DNA of 39,519 nucleotides, taken from positions 1 to 39,519 of the forward strand of contig NZ_KK211077.1 in assembly GCF_000620125.1 (NCBI RefSeq), given 5' to 3'. This document shows positions 1 to 8,779 of this stretch, one piece after another (position 1 is the first letter of the stretch; each line of letters opens with the position of its first letter). Both the position numbers and the translations under genes were made by a program. The notes under the pieces were generated by a model, which had not been told where the DNA came from, made no database searches, and worked only from the letters and a program-made list of their open reading frames with translations. The stretch comes from Clostridiisalibacter paucivorans DSM 22131 (GTDB lineage: Bacteria; Bacillota; Clostridia; Tissierellales; Clostridiisalibacteraceae).

Positions 1-152
1 CTCGTAAGTGACACGGGTAATTCCTAGAAGGAAACCCAACCAGCTAAAACATAGAATCTCACTGATGGAATGACACGCTTTTTCACGGATATCGGTTTAT
101 AAAAACCATCCAGGAGGTGTACGTCTAACCTCTATTCAGGAGATATTATATT
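1..152 (+). ncRNA. 3' part of a structured RNA, possibly HEARO/IscB omega-RNA-like
   Basis: No reading frame runs through this stretch, but it is dense in short stems. GGGT-aa-TTCCT/AGGAA-ACCC lies at about 15-37, GGTTT/AAACC at about 93-107, and GGAGGT/ACCTCT at about 114-133. It is richer in G and C than the AT-rich spacer that follows. The layout (an ACCC-closed hairpin, then CTGATG...ATGACACGC, then GTACGTCTAACCTC) reminds me of the 3' half of HEARO RNAs, the omega RNAs of IscB transposons. That is a recollection and not an alignment. The stretch is cut by the window edge. It is followed at 153 by ATGA, a motif reported to flank HEARO insertions. It could instead be the end of another intron or insertion sequence. 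Confidence 0.35.
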
Positions 153-361
153 ATGAATCAGCATGATAACATAGCATTAATTTGCTGAGTTTCCTGCTAA
201 AGATTTATGATAGAAACAATATTTAAAGAAATGATGTTTATAAAGAAAAGCTTTACTAAGTATATGAATATTAATTTGAAATTTTATAAGAATGTTTGCT
301 TGAAAATAGATTTAATTTCTATCAAATGTTCTAACTATATTATACGAGGAGGTAGTAATCA
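153..361. other. AT-rich spacer upstream of ortB
   Basis: No credible gene is present. The ornithine pathway partner gene ortA normally sits directly before ortB, but neither this spacer nor the structured stretch before it encodes an OrtA-like protein. A strong ribosome binding site (GAGGAGG, about 345-351) ends the spacer. I found no clear sigma-54 promoter (GG-N10-GC) here, although a sigma-54 activator gene lies downstream. Confidence 0.5.
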
Positions 362-1768
362 ATGAAAGATATGTCTTATGATGCAGTCATCGGTAGAAAA
401 AATGACATAATGAAAGGGGCAGTAGGCATTGATTATACAGAAATGGAGTATGGTAAGATAGGATTCGATTATGAGGAATTAATGAAAAAAGTACCCTATT
501 CTTTTGAAAAGATTAGAGAAATTCAAAGAGAATCCAAGGTTGGAAATACACCGCTTTTTGAACTTAAAAATTTAACCAGTCTTGTAAGAAGTGTTAGCAA
601 GAAAGGAAAAGGAGCTAGAATTTTTCTTAAGGATGAATCAGCAAATTGCTCAGGGTCTTTTAAAGATAGAAGAGCAGCTCTTTCGGTTTATCATGCAACA
701 AAGATTGGATATAAGGGAGTAATTTCAGCTACTTCAGGAAACTATGGTGCAGCTGTAGCATCTCAAGCTTCTCAACGTGGTATTAAATCCATTGTCGTTC
801 AGGAGGTATTTGATTCAAGAAAAATAGGACAACCAGAGATAGTAGAAAAAGGAAGAAAATGTGAAGCCTTCAATTCTGAAGTTGTACAGCTTACTGCTGG
901 ACCAGAGCTTTTTTATGTATTTTTAACGTTGTTAGAGGAAACAGGGTATTTTAATTCCTCACTTTATTCACCATATGGTATTGCAGGAGTTGAGACTTTA
1001 GGCTATGAAATTGCTGAAGAGGTAATGAATCAAGAGGGTAAATATCCAGATGTAGTTGTAGCAACCCATGCAGGTGGAGGAAATCTTACAGGGACAGCTA
1101 GGGGATTAATAAAGGCTGGTGCTAGCAATACAAAAATAATAGGTGCATCTGTTGATTTGAAAGGACTTCATATGGCTTCTGATAAAGATTTCAATAGGAA
1201 ATCTTTTACGACAGGTCATACAGGATTTGGTATCCCATTTGCTACATTGCCTGATAGATCAGATGTCCCCAGAAATGCAGCTAGAGCATTAAGGTATATG
1301 GATCAATATGTTACAGTAAAACAAGGAGAAGTATTCTATGTTACACAGGCATTGGCAGTTCTTGAAGGGCTTGAAAGGGGACCAGCAGGAAATACATCTT
1401 TAGCTGCAGCGTTATCTATAGCTAGAGATATGGATGAAGATCAAATTATAGTTGTTCAAGAAACAGAATATACTGGAGCTGGTAAGCATCCAACTGCCCA
1501 ATTGACTTTTGCAAAGGAAAATGGAATCAAAATAAAAAGAGGAAATCCAATGAAAGAAATACCAGGGAAAAATATAGTTATACCTGAAAAGTTTAATCAA
1601 ATTAGTGCAAAGAAGATTGATTTGAATAAGCTAAAAAGATCATACATCAAAAATGCAGTGTCAAATATTCAAATCAATGAATTAACAGTGAAAGATATAA
1701 AGTTCTTGGCTGAAGATTGTAATTTGACTGAATCTAAGGTAAAAGAAATTCTGAAAGAAATGAAGTAA
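362..1768 (+). CDS. ortB: 2-amino-4-oxopentanoate thiolase beta subunit-like PLP enzyme (OrtB family)
   Basis: A 468-residue PLP enzyme of the threonine synthase/cysteine synthase fold. The PLP lysine is probably K101 in SGSFKDRR. SATSGNYGAAVASQ (about 122-135) and the phosphate-binding loop HAGGGNLTGTARG (about 237-249) are present. The N-terminal extension starting MKDMSYDAVIGRK and the overall length fit OrtB. OrtB works with the small OrtA subunit to cleave 2-amino-4-oxopentanoate with CoA into acetyl-CoA and D-alanine during ornithine fermentation. The start has GAGGAGG 10 bases upstream. OrtA is not adjacent, which is unusual. The alanine/glycine symporter gene two genes downstream suits an alanine-producing step. 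A threonine-synthase-like enzyme with another substrate cannot be excluded. Confidence 0.8.
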   Translation: MKDMSYDAVIGRKNDIMKGAVGIDYTEMEYGKIGFDYEELMKKVPYSFEKIREIQRESKVGNTPLFELKNLTSLVRSVSKKGKGARIFLKDESANCSGSFKDRRAALSVYHATKIGYKGVISATSGNYGAAVASQASQRGIKSIVVQEVFDSRKIGQPEIVEKGRKCEAFNSEVVQLTAGPELFYVFLTLLEETGYFNSSLYSPYGIAGVETLGYEIAEEVMNQEGKYPDVVVATHAGGGNLTGTARGLIKAGASNTKIIGASVDLKGLHMASDKDFNRKSFTTGHTGFGIPFATLPDRSDVPRNAARALRYMDQYVTVKQGEVFYVTQALAVLEGLERGPAGNTSLAAALSIARDMDEDQIIVVQETEYTGAGKHPTAQLTFAKENGIKIKRGNPMKEIPGKNIVIPEKFNQISAKKIDLNKLKRSYIKNAVSNIQINELTVKDIKFLAEDCNLTESKVKEILKEMK

Positions 1769-1885
1769 GAAATATATAATAGCTTAGATAGATTAAAAGG
1801 ATTGAAGGTAAAGGCTTTAAATAAAATTCGAAATATTCAAATAAATGGTTAATATAATAATTTATACACTGATAGGAGGAGAAAA

Positions 1886-3238
1886 ATGTATGGTCCAATA
1901 ATCACACAGAAAACAAAAAATATTATTGAAAAAGAGAGAAAGTATTTATCCTATACAACGAGGGTTCCATATTATCCATTGGTAGTAGATTATGCAAAAG
2001 GTTGTATAATAAAAGATATAGAAGGAAATGAATTTATAGATTTTTTATCAAGTGCTGCAGTTATTAATACTGGGCATAATCATCCGAGAATTGTAAATGC
2101 TATAAAAAAACAAATTGATAAATTTATTCACTACACACCAGCATATATGTACCATAAGCCACATACAGACTTGGCAGAGAAACTCACTGAAATTACACCT
2201 GGTAATTTTGATAAAAGGGTTGCCTTTGGATTGTCAGGGTCTTCCTCTGTAGATGGAGCAATTAAGGCTGCTCGTTGTTTTACAAAAAGACCTAAAATAG
2301 TATCTTTTTTGAGATCATATCATGGTACTACAATGGGAGCAATTAGTGTATCAGGATATAATATAGGAATGAAAAAGAATCTAGGACCAATGATGCCAGA
2401 TGTTCATTTTATACCTTATCCAGATTCTTATCGAGGTCAATATAATAATGAAGATTTAATTTCAGGGTATATTGGATCATTTAAAGAATTGTTGACAACT
2501 ATTTTGCCTCCTGAAGAAATTGCTGCAGTTATATATGAGCCTATACAAGGCGATGCAGGGGTAATTGTGCCTCCTATAGAATATTGTAAGGAATTAAATA
2601 GGATATGTAAGGAACATGGAATTTTATTGATAGCAGATGAAATCCAAACTGGATTTGGAAGAACTGGTAGAATGTTTGCTTCAGAACATTTTGATATTGA
2701 ACCAGATATTTTAGTCTTTGGAAAGGCTGTGGCATCAGGTATGCCCTTAAGCGGTATAGTAGCTAAAAAGGAAATATTTGAAAGCTGGAATGCACCGGCA
2801 CATTTCTTTAATACTGCTGGAAATCCTATTTCTTGTGTATCAGCTATTGAAACAATAGATATTATTAAAGAGGAAGGATTAATGGAAAATGCAGTTCAGC
2901 GAGGAAAATATATTCAAGATAGATTTAGAGCTTTAATGGATAAATTTGATTGTATTGGAGATGTAAGAGGAAAAGGTTTATTAATTGGTGTAGATATAGT
3001 AAAAGATCCAATTACAAAGGAACGAGATATTAATAAGACTGCTAAAATTTGTTGGCGGTGTTGGGAAAAAGGATTAATTCTTGCTTTCTTTAGTGGTTCA
3101 GTTTTGAGAGTTGCTCCACCTTTGACTTTAAATCAAGGAGAAGCAGAAAGGGCTATGGATATTATTGAGGAATCGATTTATGAAACGGAACAAGGGATGG
3201 TTTCAGATGAAGTTTTAAAAGAAATTAAAGGATGGTAA
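1886..3238 (+). CDS. Class III PLP aminotransferase
   Basis: A 450-residue fold-type I aminotransferase of the ornithine/GABA/alanine-glyoxylate group. GxSGSSSVDGAIKAAR (about 117-130) supplies the PLP phosphate-binding region. DEIQTGFGRTG (251-261) holds the cofactor aspartate. K280 in FGKAVASGMP is the predicted Schiff-base lysine. GNPISC and VRGKGLLIGVD follow as expected. The ribosome binding site GGAGG lies 7 bases before ATG. It lies 117 bp after ortB and 41 bp before the symporter, so it probably belongs to the same transcript. The amino donor may be ornithine, 2,4-diaminopentanoate, alanine or a related omega-amino acid. The sequence alone does not settle the substrate. Confidence 0.85.
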   Translation: MYGPIITQKTKNIIEKERKYLSYTTRVPYYPLVVDYAKGCIIKDIEGNEFIDFLSSAAVINTGHNHPRIVNAIKKQIDKFIHYTPAYMYHKPHTDLAEKLTEITPGNFDKRVAFGLSGSSSVDGAIKAARCFTKRPKIVSFLRSYHGTTMGAISVSGYNIGMKKNLGPMMPDVHFIPYPDSYRGQYNNEDLISGYIGSFKELLTTILPPEEIAAVIYEPIQGDAGVIVPPIEYCKELNRICKEHGILLIADEIQTGFGRTGRMFASEHFDIEPDILVFGKAVASGMPLSGIVAKKEIFESWNAPAHFFNTAGNPISCVSAIETIDIIKEEGLMENAVQRGKYIQDRFRALMDKFDCIGDVRGKGLLIGVDIVKDPITKERDINKTAKICWRCWEKGLILAFFSGSVLRVAPPLTLNQGEAERAMDIIEESIYETEQGMVSDEVLKEIKGW

Positions 3239-3279
3239 ATAAGCATATGTATTAATTTATATTAGTGAGGAGAGATCTT

Positions 3280-4719
3280 ATGGAAAATATAGTAGATTTT
3301 CTAAATGGAATAATTTGGAGTAATGCAATGATTATTTTAGCATTGGGGTCAGGACTATACTATTCTCTAAGAGGCCGTTTTTTACAACTTAGACATATAA
3401 AAGAAATGGCTAGATTATTACTTGTTAGAGGGAAAGTTGATAAAGGAGTGTCTTCTTTTCAGGCATTAGCGCTATCTGTTGCAGGTCGGGTTGGCACAGG
3501 AAATATTGCTGGTGTTGCTACTGCCATAGCATTAGGAGGTCCAGGGTCAATATTTTGGATGTGGGTTATTGCATTTTTAGGTGCTAGTACATCATTTGTA
3601 GAATGTACATTAGGTCAGATTTATAAAGAGGATGATAATGGACAGTATAGAGGTGGACCAGCATACTTTATTGAAAAAGGAATTGGGATAAAATGGTATG
3701 CTTTGGCATTTGCCATTGCCACTGTATTTGCATTTGGATTATGTACACCAGGTGTACAAGCAAATGCCATTGCTGCCAGTTTAAATAATGCCTTTGGAAT
3801 CACACCAATGGTTACTGGTAGTATTTTAGTGGTAGGTATAGCATTAATTATATTTGGTGGCGTAAAGCGTATAAGTAGGGTTGCAGAAATAGTTGTACCA
3901 TTTATGGCAATAGCATATATTTTAATAGCTTTATTGGTAATAGCAATGAATATTACAAAGTTGCCAAGTATTATAGCATTAATAGTAAAAAGTGCATTTG
4001 CTGCTGAATCAGCCTTTGCAGGTATGGTAGGCTCTGCAATTGCTTGGGGTGTAAGGCGTGGAATTTATTCAAATGAATCAGGTATGGGATCAGCGGTACA
4101 GGCCGCAGCTGCTGCAGAAGTATCTCATCCTGCCAAACAGGGCTTAGTTCAAGCATTTTCAGTATATATTGATACATTATTTGTTTGTTCTGCAACTGCA
4201 TTTATGATTTTGATTACAGGTATGTATAATGTAGAAAATCCTGCAGGAGGATTTATAGTAAATAATTTACCGGGTATTGAAATAGGGCCTGTATATACTC
4301 AAAAGGCTATGGAAAGCGTTTTCTCATCTTTTGGAGGTGCATTTGTTGCCATTTCTCTCTTGTTCTTTGCATTTACTACAATACTTGGGAATTATTATGC
4401 AGCTGAAACAAATATGGCATATATAAACAAAAAAATTGGACAAAAGTGGTTAATCACTGTATTGAGAATTGCTACCCTTATAGCTGTATTTACAGGTGCT
4501 TTTAGAACAGCTAAATTGGCATGGGCAATAGGGGATGTAGGTGTTGGAGCTATGACTTGGTTAACTCTAATTGCTATCATGATATTGAGTAATATTGCAT
4601 TTAAGGTTCTTAAAGATTATGAAGAGCAAAAGGCTGCTGGAAAAGATCCAAAATTTGATCCAAAAAAATTGGATATAAAAAATGCTGATATATGGATAGA
4701 AGAAAAGGAAGATGCATAA
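3280..4719 (+). CDS. Sodium:alanine/glycine symporter (AGCS family)
   Basis: A 479-residue polytopic membrane protein. The order of motifs is that of the AGCS (alanine or glycine:cation symporter) family: YYSLRGRFLQLRHI near the N-terminus, then GRVGTGNIAGVATAI, GGPGSIFWMW, YRGGPAYFIEKG, and RRGIYSNESGMGSA. A longer frame opens at GTG 3265, but that codon overlaps the ribosome binding site GAGGAGA, so ATG 3280 is the start. It imports or exports alanine or glycine with Na+. Its position behind an OrtB-like enzyme, whose family product is alanine, suggests alanine export or re-uptake in Stickland-type metabolism. No terminator is seen before the regulator gene, 98 bp downstream. Confidence 0.92.
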   Translation: MENIVDFLNGIIWSNAMIILALGSGLYYSLRGRFLQLRHIKEMARLLLVRGKVDKGVSSFQALALSVAGRVGTGNIAGVATAIALGGPGSIFWMWVIAFLGASTSFVECTLGQIYKEDDNGQYRGGPAYFIEKGIGIKWYALAFAIATVFAFGLCTPGVQANAIAASLNNAFGITPMVTGSILVVGIALIIFGGVKRISRVAEIVVPFMAIAYILIALLVIAMNITKLPSIIALIVKSAFAAESAFAGMVGSAIAWGVRRGIYSNESGMGSAVQAAAAAEVSHPAKQGLVQAFSVYIDTLFVCSATAFMILITGMYNVENPAGGFIVNNLPGIEIGPVYTQKAMESVFSSFGGAFVAISLLFFAFTTILGNYYAAETNMAYINKKIGQKWLITVLRIATLIAVFTGAFRTAKLAWAIGDVGVGAMTWLTLIAIMILSNIAFKVLKDYEEQKAAGKDPKFDPKKLDIKNADIWIEEKEDA

Positions 4720-4817
4720 AAATTCTAAAAAAGATTGAATATTAATTCATTTCTGGCATCAATATGTTATAGTAAAAATAGAAATGGTCTTCAATTAAAA
4801 GAATTTAGGAGGATTAT

Positions 4818-6599
4818 ATGCTTAGCATTCAAGAAGTAAAATTTATTGCTAAAAAAATTGTAAAGGCAACTACCAAAATACTTAATGATGCTCAGGTTCT
4901 TATAGTCGATCAATATGGAAACTATATGGCATTGGATGAATCCTATAGGATAATAAAAGGAACAAACGAATGGAAGCCTTATATTGATGAAATTATACGT
5001 AGAAAAGAAGTAATTGTTATTGATAATCCTGGATTTAATGTATTATGTAAGGGTTGTAGAAATGAAGGCAAATGTCCTCAAACATTAGAGATTACAGTTC
5101 CTTTTAACATGGGAGATGTTTTTATAGGATATATGAGTATTGTGACTTTTTCCGATGAGATGAAGCATGAATATTTACAGAAAAAAGATCAAATTATAGA
5201 TTATTTAAACAGTATGATTGACTTGATGGTTAGTGCAGCTCAAGAACATGTGGCTCGAAGACGATCTGACCAGATGTTTCAAGAATTGAATACAATCATT
5301 AATTCTATGCACTATGGTGTTGTGGATTGTGATTTGGAAGGTCGAATTAAATGTACAAATAATGCATTTCGTGAGCTTCTAGGCATACAGGACTCATTAT
5401 CAAAAAAACGGATTACAGATTTGGTGAAATCAAAGGCTATTGATGCTGTTATTGAAAATCATCAAGAATTGGAAGAACAGGAATCACCAATTATATTTAA
5501 TGGTAAATTATATCGTATGTTAATAAAAGCAAAGGTTATAAAAAATAAAGATGGTGCAACCATAGGCTTTATTTTTAGCATTCGAGATGCTCAAGGAATA
5601 ACAAGTCTAGTTTATGATCAATCTAATAAATATTCCCATAGCACATTGGATTGGATTATAGGACAAAGTGACAGCATGGAAAAACTGAAGAAAGATATTG
5701 CCAATATTGCTACCAGTACATCCACTGTATTGATTAGAGGAGAGACTGGTACAGGAAAAGAACTTGTTGCTAGGGCAATACATAGTTTAAGCGAAAGAAA
5801 AGAGAAGCCTTTCGTAACTATTAATTGTGCTGCAATTCCTGACAATTTATTAGAAAGTGAACTCTTTGGTTATGAAGATGGTGCATTTACTGGGGGTCGC
5901 AAAGGAGGAAAAACAGGACTTTTTGAAATAGCTAATGGTGGTACAATTTTTCTAGATGAAATTGGAGATATGCCATTACACCTACAGGTAAAATTACTTC
6001 GAGTATTACAAGAAAGAGAGATTGTGAGAATTGGAGGATATACTCCAACAGAATTAGATATTCGAGTGATATCTGCCACTCATCAGAATTTAGATGAACT
6101 TATTAAAAATCATCAATTTCGTATGGATTTATATTATCGGTTAAATATTATACCTATTAATATACCACCTTTGAGAAATAGACTAGTTGACTTAAAAGAA
6201 TTAGTTGTATATTTTATTGATAAATATAATATGAAATTAGATAAACATATAGTAGGTGTTGAGTCTTCTTATTTCAAGGCTTTAAATCAATACCCATGGC
6301 CTGGAAACGTACGGGAATTAGAGAATGCAATTGAATATGCCATTAATATAGAAACATCTGAACGGTTAACCGATAAGAGTTTGATTCCTAAAATTGCTGA
6401 ATTTAATGAACGTGTTAAATCTCCCCAGACATTAAAGGAAAGATTGTCACAATGTGAAAATAAAATCATACAAGATACCCTTGAGCAATATAAAAATGAA
6501 AAAAATAACATTATGAAAGTTGCAAATTTACTTGGCATTAGTAGGGCCTCTTTATATCGTAAAGTGAAAAAAATAAATGAGACCAATGAAAATCAATAG
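4818..6599 (+). CDS. Sigma-54-dependent transcriptional activator (sensor-PAS-AAA+-Fis HTH)
   Basis: A 593-residue enhancer-binding protein. Residues 1-145 form an input domain with three close cysteines (C77, C80, C86) that could bind a metal or sense redox. Residues about 153-262 form a PAS domain. Residues about 280-510 form the AAA+ core, with Walker A GETGTGKE (308-315), Walker B GGTIFLDEIGD (374-384) and an arginine-rich sensor II region. The C-terminal Fis-type helix-turn-helix contains VANLLGISRASLYRKVKK. The sigma-54 contact loop reads GAFTGG (355-360) instead of the usual GAFTGA. The gene probably controls the upstream amino-acid genes, as such activators commonly do in Clostridia, but no -24/-12 site was found in the window. 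A weak housekeeping promoter (TTCATT, then TATAGT near 4770) may serve it. Confidence 0.92.
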   Translation: MLSIQEVKFIAKKIVKATTKILNDAQVLIVDQYGNYMALDESYRIIKGTNEWKPYIDEIIRRKEVIVIDNPGFNVLCKGCRNEGKCPQTLEITVPFNMGDVFIGYMSIVTFSDEMKHEYLQKKDQIIDYLNSMIDLMVSAAQEHVARRRSDQMFQELNTIINSMHYGVVDCDLEGRIKCTNNAFRELLGIQDSLSKKRITDLVKSKAIDAVIENHQELEEQESPIIFNGKLYRMLIKAKVIKNKDGATIGFIFSIRDAQGITSLVYDQSNKYSHSTLDWIIGQSDSMEKLKKDIANIATSTSTVLIRGETGTGKELVARAIHSLSERKEKPFVTINCAAIPDNLLESELFGYEDGAFTGGRKGGKTGLFEIANGGTIFLDEIGDMPLHLQVKLLRVLQEREIVRIGGYTPTELDIRVISATHQNLDELIKNHQFRMDLYYRLNIIPINIPPLRNRLVDLKELVVYFIDKYNMKLDKHIVGVESSYFKALNQYPWPGNVRELENAIEYAINIETSERLTDKSLIPKIAEFNERVKSPQTLKERLSQCENKIIQDTLEQYKNEKNNIMKVANLLGISRASLYRKVKKINETNENQ

Positions 6600-6638
6600 T
6601 AATAATCTAATGTAATTGCTTAAGCATAATATCATCTT

Positions 6639-6671
6639 AAAAAAGGATTGGGTTTTGCCCAATCCTTTTTA
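6639..6671. terminator. Bidirectional rho-independent terminator
   Basis: AAAAAGGATTGGG and its complement CCCAATCCTTTTT flank a TTTTG loop. The A and T tails make it work on both strands. It separates the sigma-54 activator from the convergent remnant of the substrate-binding protein gene. Confidence 0.9.
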
Positions 6672-6686
6672 GATATAAAAGTATTT

Positions 6687-6961
6687 TTATTTGATATTTT
6701 CCATAGCTTTTTTAGCAAATTCAGTTGTCACTATCTTTTCATAGGGGGCCCTCTTATCTAATTCTCCTGCCATTTCCATTATATCCATCATATGATTTAA
6801 TCCATCTTCTGTTAATACAGGGTCAGGAGTCCAAGTGTCCTGTTCTTTGTATCTATTGATTAATGATACAAGTATTTCCATGTCTTCTTCTGGGAATTGG
6901 GGTTGGATAGCCTTTGCTATTTCTTCAGCACTATGATTTTGAACCCATAACATGGCTTTAT
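6687..6961 (-). pseudogene. 3' half of interrupted ABC-transporter substrate-binding protein gene
   Basis: This is the C-terminal third of an NMT1/SsuA-like periplasmic-type binding protein. The host-derived part begins with KAM and continues LWVQNHSAEEIAKAIQPQF to the stop at 6687. It lacks its own start and signal peptide. The open frame runs upstream to 6974 only because it reads into the end of the inserted element (MYYID). Its missing N-terminal part is at 14016-14752, also ending ...IYKAM. Joining the two at the shared core ATAAAGC gives an uninterrupted 334-codon gene, the normal length for the family. As it stands, this piece is unlikely to be translated. See the mobile element entry. 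Confidence 0.93.
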
Positions 6962-6983
6962 CTATGTAATACAATTCGTAAAA
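6931..6983 (-). other. attL: left junction of the serine-recombinase element
   Basis: Core GCTTTAT (plus strand 6955-6961; ATAAAGC on the minus strand) is shared with the right junction at 14016-14022. Host sequence lies below 6955. Element sequence lies above 6961, including the arm ATTCGTAAAA at 6974-6983, which is the exact reverse complement of the arm at 13995-14004. The recombinase stop codon (6962-6964) directly touches the core. Confidence 0.88.
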
Positions 6984-8590
6984 TCTATTGCTTTAATATA
7001 TATATGAAGTTTATTTCCATCCCATACAATCTTGTCAATAAGTCTATGTATTATTTGTTGTTTTTCATGAAAGGTATATGCATCAGTATTTTTAATATTA
7101 TCTAATAATGCCAGTTGAATTTCTAAATCTAACTCTTTGATTATATCCATATCATTATATGATTTTATTTCATTGAGCTTGGATATTAGTGCTTGTATTT
7201 CAGTATCTATGTCATTTATTTTGTCCAAAATATATGTAGATGCAGCAGTATTTTTATTGTCAGAAATATACTCAACTAAATTTTCTATTTTTTCTTTTCT
7301 TTTATCAATTTCATTTATTATATTTTTCTTTTTATCTTTTTTAGTTTCTTTGTTGTTGACAAATGACTTTATCTCTTTTTTAAATTTAGACATTAGATAA
7401 TTATTATTAAAGGCAATATTTTTAAGGCTTTCTACTACAATATTATCTGCTTTAATAGCATTGAGGTTTTTCATGGAGCAAAGCCTTCCATTGGTGCGTT
7501 CTTTTCTCCTACATATATAATAAGCATATTTTAAATTGCCTTCTTTATCTCTAGAGACACGGGTAGATTTCATAGTTTCTCCACAGCTGCATTTTAATAG
7601 GGGGGTAATTAAGCTAGTAGTACTGGTGCCAGATTTAATAGATTTGTGTTTATTATTGTCAATAATATTTTGAACCTTAATCCAGTCTTTGGCAGGTATT
7701 ATCCCTATATGTTTTCCTACACCTATAAACCAATTTTCTTTTTTGTTGATAATCCACTTTTTCTCATCTCTTTTGGAATAACCAATCAATCCATTCTTGC
7801 TATTAAACTTCTTATAGTCACATATAGATGACCCAATATTATTAAAATATTCAAAGGATATTGGTTCAGCTGTACAATAAACGGGATTTCTCAGTATGTA
7901 GCTAATAGTAGATTGATTAAAAAAAGTTCCATTTCTTTTGACGTCATTTTGTATGAGATAACTTTCCACCTTTGTAAAGCTTTCTAATTTAAGATATTTT
8001 TTATATATGAGCTTAATTATTTCAATTTCTTTTGGTTCTGGGATTAGTTTATAGGATTTCTTCTTTTTGCCTTCATGGTCAATGGATATTATTTGTTTAG
8101 ATCTAAATCCGTAAGGAGTTTTACCCCCTAGCCATCTTCCACTTAAAGCTAGTCTCTGCATATTATCTCTTATTCTCTCGGCTATAGTTTCCCTTTCTAA
8201 CTGAGCAAAAACAGAGGATATATACATCATGGCTCTACCCATAGGGGTAGAGGTGTCAAACTGTTCTTTTATACTCACAAATGATATATCATATTTACTT
8301 AAAGTTTCAACTATTTGTGAGAAGTCTAATACATTTCTGCTTATACGGTCTAATCTATAACATATCAGTATATCAAATTTTTTCTTTTTAGCATCGTTCA
8401 TCATGATTTTAAATTTAGGTCTTTCAACATTGCCACCAGAAAATCCTTCGTCTTCATAGATAATTATATTGTGATTTACAGAATCAAAATGTTTATAGGC
8501 ATATTCCTTGCACATTTGGATCTGATTCTCTATAGACTCACCTTTGCAAGTAAATTTGGATTTGCGAGAGTATATAGCAACAGTGGACAC
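6962..8590 (-). CDS. Large serine recombinase/integrase
   Basis: A 542-residue recombinase. The N-terminal resolvase domain (about 3-150) has the catalytic serine S11 in YSRKS, then GESIENQ, DEGFSGGNVERP, RLDRISRN and a long helix through LERETIAERIRDNM. A recombinase domain follows (about 155-260). A zinc ribbon has C334, C336, C360 and C371. A coiled coil covers about 395-500. This is the full architecture of large serine integrases, with no visible damage. It starts at GTG with GGAGG 7 bases upstream. The last codon abuts the attachment core, so crossover takes place just beyond its own stop codon. It should integrate and, with a directionality factor, excise the 7-kb element. Such enzymes also drive the sigK skin elements. 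Confidence 0.95.
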   Translation of the reverse strand: MSTVAIYSRKSKFTCKGESIENQIQMCKEYAYKHFDSVNHNIIIYEDEGFSGGNVERPKFKIMMNDAKKKKFDILICYRLDRISRNVLDFSQIVETLSKYDISFVSIKEQFDTSTPMGRAMMYISSVFAQLERETIAERIRDNMQRLALSGRWLGGKTPYGFRSKQIISIDHEGKKKKSYKLIPEPKEIEIIKLIYKKYLKLESFTKVESYLIQNDVKRNGTFFNQSTISYILRNPVYCTAEPISFEYFNNIGSSICDYKKFNSKNGLIGYSKRDEKKWIINKKENWFIGVGKHIGIIPAKDWIKVQNIIDNNKHKSIKSGTSTTSLITPLLKCSCGETMKSTRVSRDKEGNLKYAYYICRRKERTNGRLCSMKNLNAIKADNIVVESLKNIAFNNNYLMSKFKKEIKSFVNNKETKKDKKKNIINEIDKRKEKIENLVEYISDNKNTAASTYILDKINDIDTEIQALISKLNEIKSYNDMDIIKELDLEIQLALLDNIKNTDAYTFHEKQQIIHRLIDKIVWDGNKLHIYIKAIDFTNCIT

Positions 8591-8779
8591 GATAATTCCT
8601 CCTTAATTACTTTATAACTATGTGATTTTATTATATTATCAATTGTTGTCATTTATGAAGGGATTATATATATTGGAACAATAGTTACTCTATTTAATTA
8701 GGATTTTGGAAATAATTATGTATGCTTATTTGGAGATATATGATATATTAAAAATAATCCAAGTTTAAAGGAGGTGAAC

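Noticed and set aside
1-4817. Sigma-54 promoter for the amino-acid cluster
   Set aside because: No GG-N10-GC pair of the -24/-12 type was found. TTTGCTTG near 294 and TGGCAT near 4754 each have only one half.
6687-6974. Separate 95-residue gene
   Set aside because: It has no ribosome binding site and its first five residues come from the inserted element. It is the 3' end of the split binding-protein gene.
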